From contig NZ_QDDL01000011.1 of NCBI RefSeq assembly GCF_003097315.1, positions 62,001-126,000 on the forward strand: a stretch of DNA of 64,000 bases. The letters run 5' to 3'. This stretch comes from Pelagibaculum spongiae. Lineage in GTDB: Bacteria > Pseudomonadota > Gammaproteobacteria > Enterobacterales > Pelagibaculaceae. Below, piece after piece: positions 49,070 through 58,733 of this stretch (its first letter is position 1; every line of letters begins with the position of its first letter). The position numbers and the translations under genes were made by a program. Under the pieces are notes generated by a model. It saw only the letters and a program-made list of their open reading frames with translations, was not told the DNA's origin and made no database searches.

Positions 49070-49927
49070 ATGGCTTTTTTTTGCAGCAAATGTTCAGGGC
49101 ATCTAGAAGGTGTCAGTCAATCCAATATGCAAGGAAGTCTGGTGATTAATCTTCCTGATGATCAGAGTTACCCGGATAGTCAGAATAGTATGGATGATGA
49201 TGATGGGTTAACTGACTGGTCAGATAAGGAATTTAGCAGAAAGGTCATCATCTCTGAAAACAGCCCACCTGTAGTAATTCTCAGCTGCGGCCATATTTTT
49301 CATGCGATGTGCTATATAAATTCATTCGTTATGGAAAATAAATATGACTTTAGAGATGGGGCTGGCAATCCTCTAATACGTACACCTGAAAGTGTAGCGA
49401 AAGATATATCCGAGAATATGGATAAAATATCAAAACTAAAGACACCTTGCTCAGTCTGCGAGCAACGACCTTTATTTATTGTGCAACCTAGCACCGAAAA
49501 TGGTTCGATTTTCATCAATCCTAAAAAAGTAAAAGTACTCTTCAAATCATTAAACTATGTAAAAGAAAGTCGTTTGCATAACATATTTAGAAGCAGGGCA
49601 AAAGAACAAGCAGAATACGTAAGAATGTCGCCTATCGCTGCCGGAATATATTCTCGTTTGAGATATGCTGTTAGATACACCAAAAGCCATCCTCTTGAAA
49701 TGATTACCTTAGCCTTCGCAACTATTTCTATATTGTTGTTTTTATTAACTTTATATTATTATTTTTTGAGCGAAAGTCTTTATCATAAGAATCAAAAAAT
49801 GTACGGCATTTGTAAACCATTAATGAGCGATTTAGATAACTGCCAGATGCAACTGTCAGATTGCAGTTCAAATTATGACGCATTAGCTAGCCGGCGTATA
49901 AATAGGTACAAAACCAATATCTTGTAA
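49070..49927 (+). CDS. RING-H2-like zinc-binding membrane protein, unknown
   Basis: 285 residues. Eight potential zinc ligands follow the RING-H2 order: Cys5 and Cys8 (CSKC), then Cys73, His75, His78 and Cys81 (CGHIFHAMC), then Cys127 and Cys130 (CSVCEQRP). Spacings 2, 1, 2, 2 and 2 fit the RING-H2 consensus; only the acidic insert between Cys8 and Cys73 (64 residues) is longer than usual. One strong membrane span lies at about 209-234 (MITLAFATISILLFLLTLYYY). RING-H2 proteins are ubiquitin ligases in eukaryotes, and bacterial ones are known mainly as secreted effectors. The family is not one I recognise. A strong terminator follows. Confidence 0.6.
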   Translation: MAFFCSKCSGHLEGVSQSNMQGSLVINLPDDQSYPDSQNSMDDDDGLTDWSDKEFSRKVIISENSPPVVILSCGHIFHAMCYINSFVMENKYDFRDGAGNPLIRTPESVAKDISENMDKISKLKTPCSVCEQRPLFIVQPSTENGSIFINPKKVKVLFKSLNYVKESRLHNIFRSRAKEQAEYVRMSPIAAGIYSRLRYAVRYTKSHPLEMITLAFATISILLFLLTLYYYFLSESLYHKNQKMYGICKPLMSDLDNCQMQLSDCSSNYDALASRRINRYKTNIL

Positions 49928-50032
49928 ACGGTGTCATACCTGGACATATACATCCCCCTCGAAGGATGTAGCGATCTAATAATTTACGCATAAACTCCAA
50001 TAGGCCACAAGATGTGACTTATTTTTTTCTCG

Positions 50033-50073
50033 AAAGCAATAGATAACCGAAACTGGTTATCTATTGCTTTTTT
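50033..50073. terminator. Bidirectional intrinsic terminator after the RING-H2-like gene
   Basis: AAAGCAATAGATAACC (50033-50048) pairs perfectly with GGTTATCTATTGCTTT (50055-50070) around GAAACT, followed by a T-run. The opposing histidine kinase gene ends at 50124, so it may stop both. Confidence 0.9.
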
Positions 50074-50123
50074 AAGTTGTCTTCTATAAAAATTAATTTA
50101 GAAAAAATCATTTCAAAAAATAT

Positions 50124-50807
50124 TTACCAAGGCAAAAACACTCGACAGCGAGCACCGCCCAAACTGGATTGATTATCGACAGTCAACTCACCTTGTGCAT
50201 GTTCGCTTGAATGTAATTTCATTACCTGAGCAGCAAAGGCCAAACCCAGCCCACTACCTGAAGCTGATAAATTGCCTGCCGATTGAGCAAGCTCTCTATC
50301 CAACTGATCAGCATCGAAACCCGGCCCATCATCTTCTACCAGAATTTCGACTCCGCCTTGTACGCTATGAACCCGTACAAACAAACGGCGAAAAGCGTAG
50401 CGCATTGCATTATTTAACAAATTAAATACCACGCTAGATAATAACGCATGGTCAAAGCTGGCTTCTAGCATATCGTCACATTCAATATCTAATGTAACGC
50501 CTCGACGCAGTAAATCATTACGAACTGGCAATACCGCTTCTTCGATCATGTCTAAAACAGGTTGTTCGATACGCTGCGGTAAATAATCACCTTGCTCTAA
50601 TCGATACAGGCCAATCAACCGGGTAAGCGTTTGATTAATTTTTAGCGACTGAAGCCGTAAATCTTCTAATGAAGTTTTTTGATCATCTCGGCAGTTTTGT
50701 AGCAATTCGTCAGTTTCAGCTACCAGTAGCGCCAAACCATTTTTAGCATCGTGCACTGCACCGGTCATTAATCCCAACCAGTCCAGGCCCTTTCCATTAC
50801 CTTGCAT
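50124..50807 (-). CDS. Soluble sensor histidine kinase
   Basis: 227 residues, lacking any sensor or membrane segment. H box GAVHDAKNGLALLVAE (His19), N box FNLLNNAMRYA (about 128-138), G1 EDDGPGF (about 158-164) and G2 GSGLGLA (about 184-190). It probably receives its signal through protein contact. It lies 84 bases downstream of the response-regulator gene in the same direction, so they form a two-component pair. Confidence 0.88.
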   Translation of the reverse strand: MQGNGKGLDWLGLMTGAVHDAKNGLALLVAETDELLQNCRDDQKTSLEDLRLQSLKINQTLTRLIGLYRLEQGDYLPQRIEQPVLDMIEEAVLPVRNDLLRRGVTLDIECDDMLEASFDHALLSSVVFNLLNNAMRYAFRRLFVRVHSVQGGVEILVEDDGPGFDADQLDRELAQSAGNLSASGSGLGLAFAAQVMKLHSSEHAQGELTVDNQSSLGGARCRVFLPW

Positions 50808-50890
50808 AATGAGTGCCTCCGCTCTTATTTGGCTATATATTAGTTTCGCATTTTTGGTAAAAACAAGCGCTCGTTATCATTCTACTTCGC

Positions 50891-52144
50891 TCAAGCTACC
50901 TGCGTTTTTTTCAACAGTGCATCAGCTTGATCATCAAAGCCCAACCCTCTAAATGCTTCAACCATCGATGCTTTTAAATCAGGATTTAATTCAGCTTCAT
51001 AATGAATCAAATGCTGTTCTGCGCGACGGACAAAATCTGAACAGTCAGTATTTCCTAACTCTTGCTCAACCAAACCTTCAACTAACCAAGCTTGCGCTTG
51101 AATATCATGAAAACCACTATAAATTTTTCTTAGGTCACGGAACAATTTTGGCACATCAGCCAAACCACGAACCATATTCAAGCCACCTTCCACCTGAGAG
51201 CGGCTCACTAACACCCAAGCTCGGCGGTAATAATCATCAGGGGAACGATGTACTGAGTGAACCCCCAATTGAACGGCACGCTTCCAAGCTCGATCTGCTA
51301 CCTGCCAATCTTCATTTCGCTCAGCCGCTTCCGCTAGCATTCTCTGGCGCAAAATTGCTTTGGGAGAGATCTGGATGCCACTTTGAAAAACTTTTTGGGC
51401 ATCTTCATAATTTTCACATGCCATATGAATTTTGCCTAACCAGTCATAGCTTTCAACCATTCGCGGATATTGAGCAATCGTTTTGCGCAGGATTTTTTCA
51501 GCTTCTTCGTATTGCTGTAATTGAAACAAACTACGCGCTAAACCAAGGGTTGCCCAAGGCAAAGGCTTTTCTTGCAAAACCATCTGATATAAATCGGCAG
51601 CTTTTTGATATTCACCTAACAAATAAAGCACCTGGCCTTTGGTTTTATGCACCATTGGTGCTAAAGCTGGTTTGCTGGCGATTAATTCATCACATAAAGC
51701 AATCGCTTTAGAATAGTTTTGCTGGTCAAGTGCTTGGTCAATCGCACACAAAACCTGCTTACGCTTTAATGACCGGGTCACCCGCAAATGAAGCGCGTCT
51801 TTACTAAAGGGCTTGGTTAAATATCCGTCAGGTTGGTACTCCAAGGCACCCATCACCATTTCACTAGTATTTTCAGCAGTTACCATTAGGTATATCGAGT
51901 TGTGCGGCAGTAATTGCTTGTGCCGCACCTCCTCTAGAATTTGCTGGCCATCTTTATTGTCACCAAGATTGTAGTCAGATAGAACTAAATCATAACGTTT
52001 CTTCTGCAGCAGGGAGATGGCTTTTTCACCATCAGAAGCCTGATCGATAGAAGCGACGCCTAACTGTTCCAACATCCGGCGAATCGCCTGACGAAAATCG
52101 GCAAAATCGTCTACTACTAATACTTGCAGATCAGACAACTGCAT
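50891..52144 (-). CDS. Response regulator with REC domain and TPR repeats
   Basis: 417 residues from ATG 52142-52144. The N-terminal receiver has LVVDDFADFR, the phospho-acceptor Asp57 in LVLSDYNLGD and Lys111 in LTKPFSKD. The rest is a tetratricopeptide solenoid (for example KGQVLYLLGEYQKAADLYQM, ARSLFQLQQYEEAEKIL and YDWLGKIHMACENYEDAQ). There is no DNA-binding output, so it must act through protein partners. TPR response regulators of this kind are known in Pseudomonas, but their outputs are unclear. Confidence 0.88.
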   Translation of the reverse strand: MQLSDLQVLVVDDFADFRQAIRRMLEQLGVASIDQASDGEKAISLLQKKRYDLVLSDYNLGDNKDGQQILEEVRHKQLLPHNSIYLMVTAENTSEMVMGALEYQPDGYLTKPFSKDALHLRVTRSLKRKQVLCAIDQALDQQNYSKAIALCDELIASKPALAPMVHKTKGQVLYLLGEYQKAADLYQMVLQEKPLPWATLGLARSLFQLQQYEEAEKILRKTIAQYPRMVESYDWLGKIHMACENYEDAQKVFQSGIQISPKAILRQRMLAEAAERNEDWQVADRAWKRAVQLGVHSVHRSPDDYYRRAWVLVSRSQVEGGLNMVRGLADVPKLFRDLRKIYSGFHDIQAQAWLVEGLVEQELGNTDCSDFVRRAEQHLIHYEAELNPDLKASMVEAFRGLGFDDQADALLKKTQVA

Positions 52145-52282
52145 ATCAAAACGCACCCCGAGCTTTATAATATCGACAAAATATCACGACATTGGCAGCA
52201 AAATGCATTGTCTACGGGCAAGCGTTTGATCATTGTGCAGCCTACAGCCGATCAAAGGTCAGAAAAACGCTATTTTGTCAGG

Positions 52283-53116
52283 TTAACGGTGGTGCAATTG
52301 GCTTACCGGACAGTCATGAACCAAAGCTCGAATCATATTGACCTTATTGAAGTGCCCCCGAGAAAGCAGGCTAAGAAATTCTTCTTTGCCCAATAACTGT
52401 CGACTGATTTCCCGAGAAGCCAAACCGGTTTGGTATAGCCTTTGAGCCTCACCTTGCAGTTCAAGCAAATATTCCAATTTACTTTTTATCGCAGCTGGTC
52501 CATTTTCAACCATTCCTTTATGTGAGCAAAATAGCGTTTGGAAATCCTGCTTTAATAAATTGCGCAGACTTTCTATTTCCTGACCTGGATTTTCATCTTC
52601 GGTCAAAAAACGCGGCCGGGACGCTACATAAACATCACCACTAAACAGCCAGCCTCGCTGGGGCTCAATAAAGCAAGTCATGTCCGGACTATGCCCCGGA
52701 GAATGGAGTGGCTGAAGGCTGAAATCACCGGACTGACTGGTCATATTCTGCGGTTGAAAATCTTCTGCTTTAAATCGCTCTGGCTTACCCCAGACCATCC
52801 GCCGATACCATTGAACGGCAAAACCTTGCTCCAAATCTTTATGCGCCGCTGGATGCGCATGCACCGGACAATTAAAGTGCTTGCCAATCTTCGCGCCATT
52901 GCCACAATGATCTTCGTGATGATGGGTAATTAACAGCCGGGAAATAGCGCGTTCTTTAAGAAAACGCTGCACGTATTTCCACTGATTAGGCGGCCCGGCA
53001 TCTACTACCAGGTCTCCCAAACGGTAAACAATACAGCTGGTATTTATTTTTTTTTGAAATCGCCCAACACGTAACGATTCCAGCCCATTAAAATGACTAC
53101 GAGAAATAACTGCCAC
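52283..53116 (-). CDS. Metallo-beta-lactamase-fold hydrolase
   Basis: 277 residues from GTG 53114-53116, which has GGAG seven bases upstream; a TTG two codons earlier is too close to that site. The zinc motif THHHEDHCGNG (HxHxDH) is near residues 64-74, with further His ligands in PLHSPGHSPDM and SGDVYV and in CSHKGMV. Such enzymes include glyoxalase-like and ribonuclease-like hydrolases; the substrate is unknown. It is 138 bases from the response regulator on the same strand. Confidence 0.88.
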   Translation of the reverse strand: MAVISRSHFNGLESLRVGRFQKKINTSCIVYRLGDLVVDAGPPNQWKYVQRFLKERAISRLLITHHHEDHCGNGAKIGKHFNCPVHAHPAAHKDLEQGFAVQWYRRMVWGKPERFKAEDFQPQNMTSQSGDFSLQPLHSPGHSPDMTCFIEPQRGWLFSGDVYVASRPRFLTEDENPGQEIESLRNLLKQDFQTLFCSHKGMVENGPAAIKSKLEYLLELQGEAQRLYQTGLASREISRQLLGKEEFLSLLSRGHFNKVNMIRALVHDCPVSQLHHR

Positions 53117-53198
53117 AAGCAAACTCCAGCCACTTAACCATTCAACTTTTCAAAGCTAACGGTGCGCAACTTTTTTTGTTTTTATAACGCCAGCAATA

Positions 53199-53729
53199 TC
53201 AGTACGGATATTCCTGCTCATTTAACTGATCTTTATATTTAGCTGATTTTTCAATGTAGCTTTCTGATGATTTTTGTAGCTGAGCTTTTTCCTGATCACT
53301 TAAAGGTCGTACTACTTTTGCTGGCGCACCGAGCACCAACGAACCATCAGGTATTTGCTGGCCTTCGGTAACCAACGCATGGGCACCAACTAAACAATGA
53401 GCACCAATTTTTGCACCATTGAGCACTGTGGCATGAATGCCTATCAAGCTATGCTCGCCGATATCACAACCATGTAACATTGCTTGATGACCCACCGTTA
53501 CGCCCTTGGCTAAAGTCAGTGCAAAACCCGGGTCGGTATGCAGCACACAGCCATCTTGAACATTACTGCCTTGGCCTATGACAATGGGTGCATTATCAGC
53601 ACGTAACACTGCATTAAACCAAATACTAGTTTGCGGCTTTAATTGCACATCGCCAATCAATTTTGCGCCCGGAGCCACCCAACTTTGTGGGTCTAGCTGG
53701 GGCTGCTTTCCATCAATTTGATAAATCAT
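53199..53729 (-). CDS. Gamma-carbonic-anhydrase-family protein (copy 2)
   Basis: 176 residues from ATG 53727-53729 (MIYQIDGKQPQLDPQSW). Hexapeptide-repeat beta helix with conserved SIWFNAVLRAD and zinc His residues in VLHTDPG and TVGHQAMLHGCDIG; the first His region lacks the HVTH seen in copy 1. The start overlaps the upstream gene stop (ATGA). YrdA/PaaY-type. Two paralogues in one window is unusual but not rare. Confidence 0.9.
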   Translation of the reverse strand: MIYQIDGKQPQLDPQSWVAPGAKLIGDVQLKPQTSIWFNAVLRADNAPIVIGQGSNVQDGCVLHTDPGFALTLAKGVTVGHQAMLHGCDIGEHSLIGIHATVLNGAKIGAHCLVGAHALVTEGQQIPDGSLVLGAPAKVVRPLSDQEKAQLQKSSESYIEKSAKYKDQLNEQEYPY

Positions 53730-54196
53730 CAATACTCCCTTAATCCTTCCCTAGCGCGTTGAATATACAGATCAACCGACTGCAAACATCCTGCTAGTTG
53801 TTCTGAGGTCAGCGCAGGCGAACTGGTAGCAACAATCATTTGCTCTGTTGCGGTATCTACTTGTGAAATCTGATGATATTTAACGCTTAACAAGCTATAC
53901 CAACTGTGCTCATCTGCAGAGAAGACCATTAGTTCATTCACCGCCGGGGCAGCTCTTCCCTGGGCTTTTAATGCCTGGGCTAAATGCTCTGCAGATAACT
54001 GCTGCGCCGAAGCACCGGCAGCATAGAGTTCATTTAACTCCTGCAGGAAATGCTGCAAACCCCCATATAAATGAAACACTACTGCTTCTTCTAAAGCTTG
54101 GCGCTGCAAATTAGCTTGGGCAGGTTCTATCATTTGCATCAGCATGCGAGCCATATGCAGCTGTTGTCGAGATCGAAGCGAGACGGCTTGAGACAT
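53729..54196 (-). CDS. DUF6586-like conserved protein
   Basis: 155 residues from ATG 54194-54196 (MSQAVSLRSRQQLHMARML), mainly helical, with an EEAVVFHLYGGLQHFLQEL core that matches the small Pseudomonas proteins of the DUF6586 group (AxFHLYGAL pattern). A longer in-frame upstream extension overlapping the ung promoter region is unlikely. Function unknown. It overlaps the carbonic anhydrase start by one base. Confidence 0.65.
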   Translation of the reverse strand: MSQAVSLRSRQQLHMARMLMQMIEPAQANLQRQALEEAVVFHLYGGLQHFLQELNELYAAGASAQQLSAEHLAQALKAQGRAAPAVNELMVFSADEHSWYSLLSVKYHQISQVDTATEQMIVATSSPALTSEQLAGCLQSVDLYIQRAREGLREY

Positions 54197-54293
54197 AAAT
54201 TCTTCATACCCAAAATGAAATCGATTGACCAGAAATATCCAGCCTCTATTATTCTCTGCGCTTAAGACCATTTGCCATAGTGAGACAGAGACG

Positions 54294-54971
54294 ATGACAA
54301 GAATGCCGACATGGGGCCAATTACTCAAGTCTGAGGAAATTGCTCCGACTATGGCCAAAATCAAAAGCTTCCTTGATCAAGAGCGGGCCGCTGGAAAAGT
54401 TATTTTTCCACCACAGGCCGCTACTTTTTTTGCATTGCAAGCTGCGCCTTTTGACCAAATTAAGGTGGTTATTCTTGGCCAAGATCCTTACCACGGCCCA
54501 AATCAGGCACATGGCCTATGTTTTTCAGTGGCACCGGGGGTAAAAACCCCACCGTCTTTGAAGAACATCTATAAAGAGCAAGCAGCGGATCTTGGCATTA
54601 CTCAGCCGGCACATGGCCACCTCAGCCGTTGGGCAGAACAAGGAATTTTAATGCTCAATACGGTTTTGAGTGTTGAAGCGGGCAACGCCCACTCCCATGC
54701 CAAAATTGGCTGGGAAGTAGTCACTGATTTTCTAATTAAAACGCTGGGAGAACATCATCACGGTTTGGTGTTTATGCTGTGGGGAAGCCATGCCCAGAAA
54801 AAGGCACAGCTATTAGATGAGCAAAAGCACCATCTGTTAATGTCTGCCCACCCATCGCCACTGTCAGCTTATCGTGGATTTTTAGGTAATCGACATTTTA
54901 GTCAGTGCAATGCCTTACTAGTCGAGCAAGGCAAAGCACCTATTGATTGGCAACTTCCGCAAACCGGCTAG
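54294..54971 (+). CDS. ung: Uracil-DNA glycosylase
   Basis: Base-excision repair enzyme removing uracil from DNA. 225 residues from ATG 54294 (MTRMPTWGQLL). The catalytic water-activating loop GQDPYHGPNQAHGLCFS has Asp64, and the DNA-intercalation loop HPSPLSAYRGF is near residues 182-192, with its His. An upstream frame opens at 54225, but GAGACAGAGACG precedes the chosen ATG. It is divergent from the DUF6586-like gene. Confidence 0.96.
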   Translation: MTRMPTWGQLLKSEEIAPTMAKIKSFLDQERAAGKVIFPPQAATFFALQAAPFDQIKVVILGQDPYHGPNQAHGLCFSVAPGVKTPPSLKNIYKEQAADLGITQPAHGHLSRWAEQGILMLNTVLSVEAGNAHSHAKIGWEVVTDFLIKTLGEHHHGLVFMLWGSHAQKKAQLLDEQKHHLLMSAHPSPLSAYRGFLGNRHFSQCNALLVEQGKAPIDWQLPQTG

Positions 54972-54986
54972 CAACCTTTCTCATTA

Positions 54987-55220
54987 TTATTTTTCGGCGT
55001 CTGATGAATGTTGATCAGATGCCTTTTGTTGCTTTTCTTCTTGCTCTGATTTTTCTGGATAGGTCCACTGCTTATCAAGTTCGTTACAGGCTTTTTTGAT
55101 CATTTTGTCTGTAATTGGAACTTCATTACCATCTTCATCAACTATTGCCGCACCGAATACCTCGGTTTCAACTGCATCTAACTCTTCCGGTGTAGCTGAC
55201 GCTGTTTTCCCTTTCTTCAT
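54987..55220 (-). CDS. PA1571-like small conserved protein
   Basis: 77 residues from ATG 55218-55220, with GGGGAG five bases before it, a near-ideal start. The GAAIVDEDGNEVPITDKMI core followed by a CxELxxxW segment matches the small PA1571-type proteins. An acidic, Gln/Glu/Lys-rich tail follows. Function unknown. It lies just past ung on the opposite strand. Confidence 0.7.
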   Translation of the reverse strand: MKKGKTASATPEELDAVETEVFGAAIVDEDGNEVPITDKMIKKACNELDKQWTYPEKSEQEEKQQKASDQHSSDAEK

Positions 55221-55487
55221 TTTGACTCCCCGTTTGGGACATAATTTACAGATTATGTAATTCAAAAACTTCTAATGGCAGCAATGACTTCCGCCAGACT
55301 GGCAAATTGACCTTGGACACGTTTTCTACAAGGTAAAATCTCGTTGAACTGATAAGGTTAAGCTACAACATTCAAGTTGATAATAGCGCTCTTCTGATAT
55401 CCATCGACAGTATTACCTAGCAGGTAATCTGCACCGTGATGCCGAGCACCAAAACTAACCATTTTAAACTTTTTTGAGGTTGCAGTT

Positions 55488-57599
55488 ATGCCTTATACCC
55501 TCTTTGTGGCACCTGTTGGCGCAGGTACTGGGCTCACTTCAGTAAGCTTGGGGCTACTCAGAGCCTTTGACCGACTGGGTTTGCGCGTTGCCTTTTTAAA
55601 ACCAGTCGGTCAGCCGGGTGTTCCGATTGAAGAAGCTGATCGTTCTTGTCATTTTGTCCGCAGCATGATGTCTCTGCAACCACCAGAGCCAATTTCCGCT
55701 GAACGGATGGAAACCCTGATGGGCCAAGGCAAACGTAACCAATTAATGGAACACATTGTTGAGTTACATGCCAAAGTAAGCAAAAACGCAGACGTCGTAA
55801 TTGTCGAAGGTCTAGTGCCTGTTCCTGGCTACAGCTTCAGCTTACGCCTGAATGCTGAAATCGCCAGCTGCCTAAATGCTGAAATGCTGCTATCGACTTC
55901 TTTTGCAGATAAGGGTGTTGATAGCTATTTCCGTCAATTGGAAATTGCAGCTCGCGTTTATCGCAGCGTTGAGAACGATACCATCGCTGGCTGGACAGTT
56001 AATAAACTACCTAAAGGCTTTAAAGCCGATCACAATCTTGCCGATATCAATGAAGTGAATCAGTTCTTCCAAAACAAGGCTGATGAAACTTCCGATCAAG
56101 GCATGAAGTGCCTTGGCGTGATTCCTTTTACCCGCAGCTTGGTTGCACCTCGCCCTGCGGATGTTGCCCGATTAATTAATGCCGAAATCATTAATGCTGG
56201 TGATATCAACAATCGACGCATCAAACGCACGGTTATTTTCGCCCGCCAAGTAGCCAACCAAGGTCAGGAAATGATCGCAGGTACGTTACTGGTTACACCG
56301 GGTGATCGTGAAGATGTCATTATGGCTGCTTGTTTGGCTGCCTTTAATGGCATTCCTCTGGCAGGCATTCTGTTGACCGACGGCCAGCGTCCATCCGGTA
56401 CGGTTCTGGACTTATGCCAGAAAGCCATGGCGACCGGCTTACCGGTAATGGCAGTTGATCTGGAATTGCACGATACAGTCAATCGTCTGGAAGAACTGGA
56501 AAATGAAGTTCCTAAAGATGACCGCGAGCGCATGGACCAGGTAATGGAACACATGGCTAGCCACTTCGATAGTGAATGGCTGAGACAGCGCTGCCAAATG
56601 AGCCATAACGCTCGTCTGTCACCGCCGGCTTTCCGCTACCAGCTTATCGAAAAAGCGCGTGCGGCCAACAAGCGCATTGTACTACCTGAAGGCGAAGATC
56701 CTCGTACATTGCAAGCAGCTTGTATTGCTCAAAAGCGCGGCATTGCTCGTTGTGTACTGTTAGGTGATCCAGAAAAAATTCATCAAATCGCTAAAGGTCA
56801 TTACATCAAGCTCGACCCGGAAATTGAGATCATCAATCCTCTGGACGTGCTTGAAGAATACGTCGAGCCGCTATTTGAGCTGCGTAAGCACAAAGGCATG
56901 ACACCTGATCGTGCGCGTGAATATCTGCATGATGAAGTAGTTCTTGGCACTATGATGCTGGCTAAAAATGGTGTTGATGGCTTGGTAAGTGGCGCAATCC
57001 ACACCACCGCCGACACAATTCGCCCAGCATTGCAGCTGATTAAAACTGCCCCAGAGTGCAAGGCTGTTTCTTCAGTATTCTTTATGCTGCTACCTGAACA
57101 GGTATTGGTATATGGCGACTGTGCAGTCAACCCAGATCCAGATGCAGAAACCCTGGCAGATATCGCAATTCAGAGTGCCAATTCAGCGGAAATTTTTGGC
57201 ATTGAGCCACGGGTCGCCATGATCAGTTACTCTACTGGCTCATCTGGTGGTGGCTCTGATGTTGAAAAAGTTCGCGAAGCTACCAGGATTGCCCGTGAGC
57301 GTCGCCCTGATTTGTTAATTGACGGGCCATTGCAATATGACGCCGCTGCAATTGCCAGCGTCGCCAAGGGCAAAGCACCAAACAGCCCCGTTGCTGGTCG
57401 CGCAACCGTATTCGTATTCCCAGATTTGAATACGGGTAACACCACTTACAAAGCAGTTCAGCGAAGCGCACACGTAGTGAGCGTTGGTCCAATGCTGCAG
57501 GGCTTGAACAAGCCAGTGAACGACTTATCCCGCGGCGCAATGGTTGAAGATATTGTTTTCACCATCGCATTAACCGCAATTCAAGCAATTGATAAGTAA
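55488..57599 (+). CDS. pta: Phosphate acetyltransferase
   Basis: 703-residue Pta of the long type: N-terminal P-loop-like domain (VAPVGAGTGLTSVSLGLL), a DRTGG domain (TLLVTPGDREDVIMA), and a C-terminal catalytic domain with LPEGEDPRTLQAA, GMTPDRAREYL and ISYSTGSSGGGSDVEKV. Converts acetyl-CoA and phosphate to acetyl phosphate. ackA is not adjacent, whereas the two usually form an operon; the neighbour downstream is a terminator. Confidence 0.96.
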   Translation: MPYTLFVAPVGAGTGLTSVSLGLLRAFDRLGLRVAFLKPVGQPGVPIEEADRSCHFVRSMMSLQPPEPISAERMETLMGQGKRNQLMEHIVELHAKVSKNADVVIVEGLVPVPGYSFSLRLNAEIASCLNAEMLLSTSFADKGVDSYFRQLEIAARVYRSVENDTIAGWTVNKLPKGFKADHNLADINEVNQFFQNKADETSDQGMKCLGVIPFTRSLVAPRPADVARLINAEIINAGDINNRRIKRTVIFARQVANQGQEMIAGTLLVTPGDREDVIMAACLAAFNGIPLAGILLTDGQRPSGTVLDLCQKAMATGLPVMAVDLELHDTVNRLEELENEVPKDDRERMDQVMEHMASHFDSEWLRQRCQMSHNARLSPPAFRYQLIEKARAANKRIVLPEGEDPRTLQAACIAQKRGIARCVLLGDPEKIHQIAKGHYIKLDPEIEIINPLDVLEEYVEPLFELRKHKGMTPDRAREYLHDEVVLGTMMLAKNGVDGLVSGAIHTTADTIRPALQLIKTAPECKAVSSVFFMLLPEQVLVYGDCAVNPDPDAETLADIAIQSANSAEIFGIEPRVAMISYSTGSSGGGSDVEKVREATRIARERRPDLLIDGPLQYDAAAIASVAKGKAPNSPVAGRATVFVFPDLNTGNTTYKAVQRSAHVVSVGPMLQGLNKPVNDLSRGAMVEDIVFTIALTAIQAIDK

Positions 57600-57654
57600 A
57601 TAATTGCTTGGAATGTTCACTTCAGCTTTTTGCTGATTGTGAAGCAAAATAAAG

Positions 57655-57690
57655 CGGCGACCTGTTAATTCTGGTCGCCGTTTTATTTTT
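57655..57690 (+). terminator. pta intrinsic terminator
   Basis: CGGCGACC (57655-57662) pairs perfectly with GGTCGCCG (57673-57680), then TTTTATTTTT. It sits directly before the stop of the convergent epimerase gene. Confidence 0.9.
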
Positions 57691-57694
57691 CAAT

Positions 57695-58588
57695 CTATAA
57701 AATATCTTGTAGCGCTTTATCTAATTCTTCATAAACAAAGTGATAACCAGCTGACTGCGCCTTTTGCGGCAAAACTCTTTGACCGCTAATTAATAGTGTC
57801 GCCATTTCACCAAAAGCGCCTTTTAAGAACCAGCTAGGTAAATGGGCAATTGCCGGGCGATTTAATTTTTTTGCCAAAACACGGGTAAATTGACTGTTCA
57901 TTACAGATGTTGGTGCCGTTGCATTTATTGGCCCGCTAATTGTTGGATGATCAATTAAAAAAAGGATCAACCCCAGCATATCTTCCATATGGATCCACGA
58001 CATCCACTGAGCACCATCACCCATCCGACCGCCAGCACCCATTTTAAAGGGCAGTAACATCCGCTTAAGAAAACCACCATCCTTACCAATCACCAATCCG
58101 GTTCTTAATAAGCACAAGCGAACCCCTAAATCTTCTAACGGCTTTGCGGTATCTTCCCATTGCTGACAGAGCCTGTGGGTAAACTCATTTCGCGGTTTGG
58201 ACTGTTCATCCAATTGCTGACTACCTTGATCACCATACCAACCAATTGCCGAGCCACTAATAAACACCGTTGGTTTATAACTCGCCTGTTTTACCCAATC
58301 GACTAATTTTTGAGTGGTCTGTATTCGGCTATCGATTAGCTGCTGCTTACGAGATGAGCTCCAGCGTTTATCGGCAATCCCTTCACCCGCTAGATTAACT
58401 ACTGCCTGAAAATTTATATTGTCAGGAATCGGCGCATCAATATTGATACCGATAACGGATGAACCGCAGAGCTGCGTCACTTTTTCTGGCTGGCGAGACA
58501 ACACCCAAAGCTGATGACCTTGAGTAGTCAACCGATGGCATAACGCCTTACCAATAAAACCGGTACCACCCGAAATCAAAATATTCAT
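57695..58588 (-). CDS. NAD-dependent epimerase/dehydratase YfcH (TIGR01777 family)
   Basis: 297 residues from ATG 58586-58588, with AGGAG seven bases upstream. ILISGGTGFIGKAL is the Rossmann dinucleotide motif and NLAGEGIADKRWSS the family signature, followed by SGSAIGWYGDQG. The C-terminal DUF1731-like part is LPSWFLKGAFGEM to SAGYHFVYE. The substrate is unknown. A seven-codon upstream extension lacks a Shine-Dalgarno. Confidence 0.93.
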   Translation of the reverse strand: MNILISGGTGFIGKALCHRLTTQGHQLWVLSRQPEKVTQLCGSSVIGINIDAPIPDNINFQAVVNLAGEGIADKRWSSSRKQQLIDSRIQTTQKLVDWVKQASYKPTVFISGSAIGWYGDQGSQQLDEQSKPRNEFTHRLCQQWEDTAKPLEDLGVRLCLLRTGLVIGKDGGFLKRMLLPFKMGAGGRMGDGAQWMSWIHMEDMLGLILFLIDHPTISGPINATAPTSVMNSQFTRVLAKKLNRPAIAHLPSWFLKGAFGEMATLLISGQRVLPQKAQSAGYHFVYEELDKALQDIL

Positions 58589-58700
58589 GCAATCACTCCT
58601 GCTTACCATTCTTGTTACACAGCTCGTTTATTGTCTATTTTGCGGGAAGATCAAAGAGCACCAACCAAACTCGCTCAACCACAACCACAACCACTGATTT

Positions 58701-58733
58701 TTACACCTAAACCACTTCAAGGTGCAGGATTCA
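58701..58733 (+). repeat. Intergenic repeat element, copy 2
   Basis: Shares ACACC, AAACCACTTCAA and GGTG with copy 1 at 39663-39694. The surrounding 58589-59060 region (472 bases) otherwise shows no credible gene. Confidence 0.6.
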
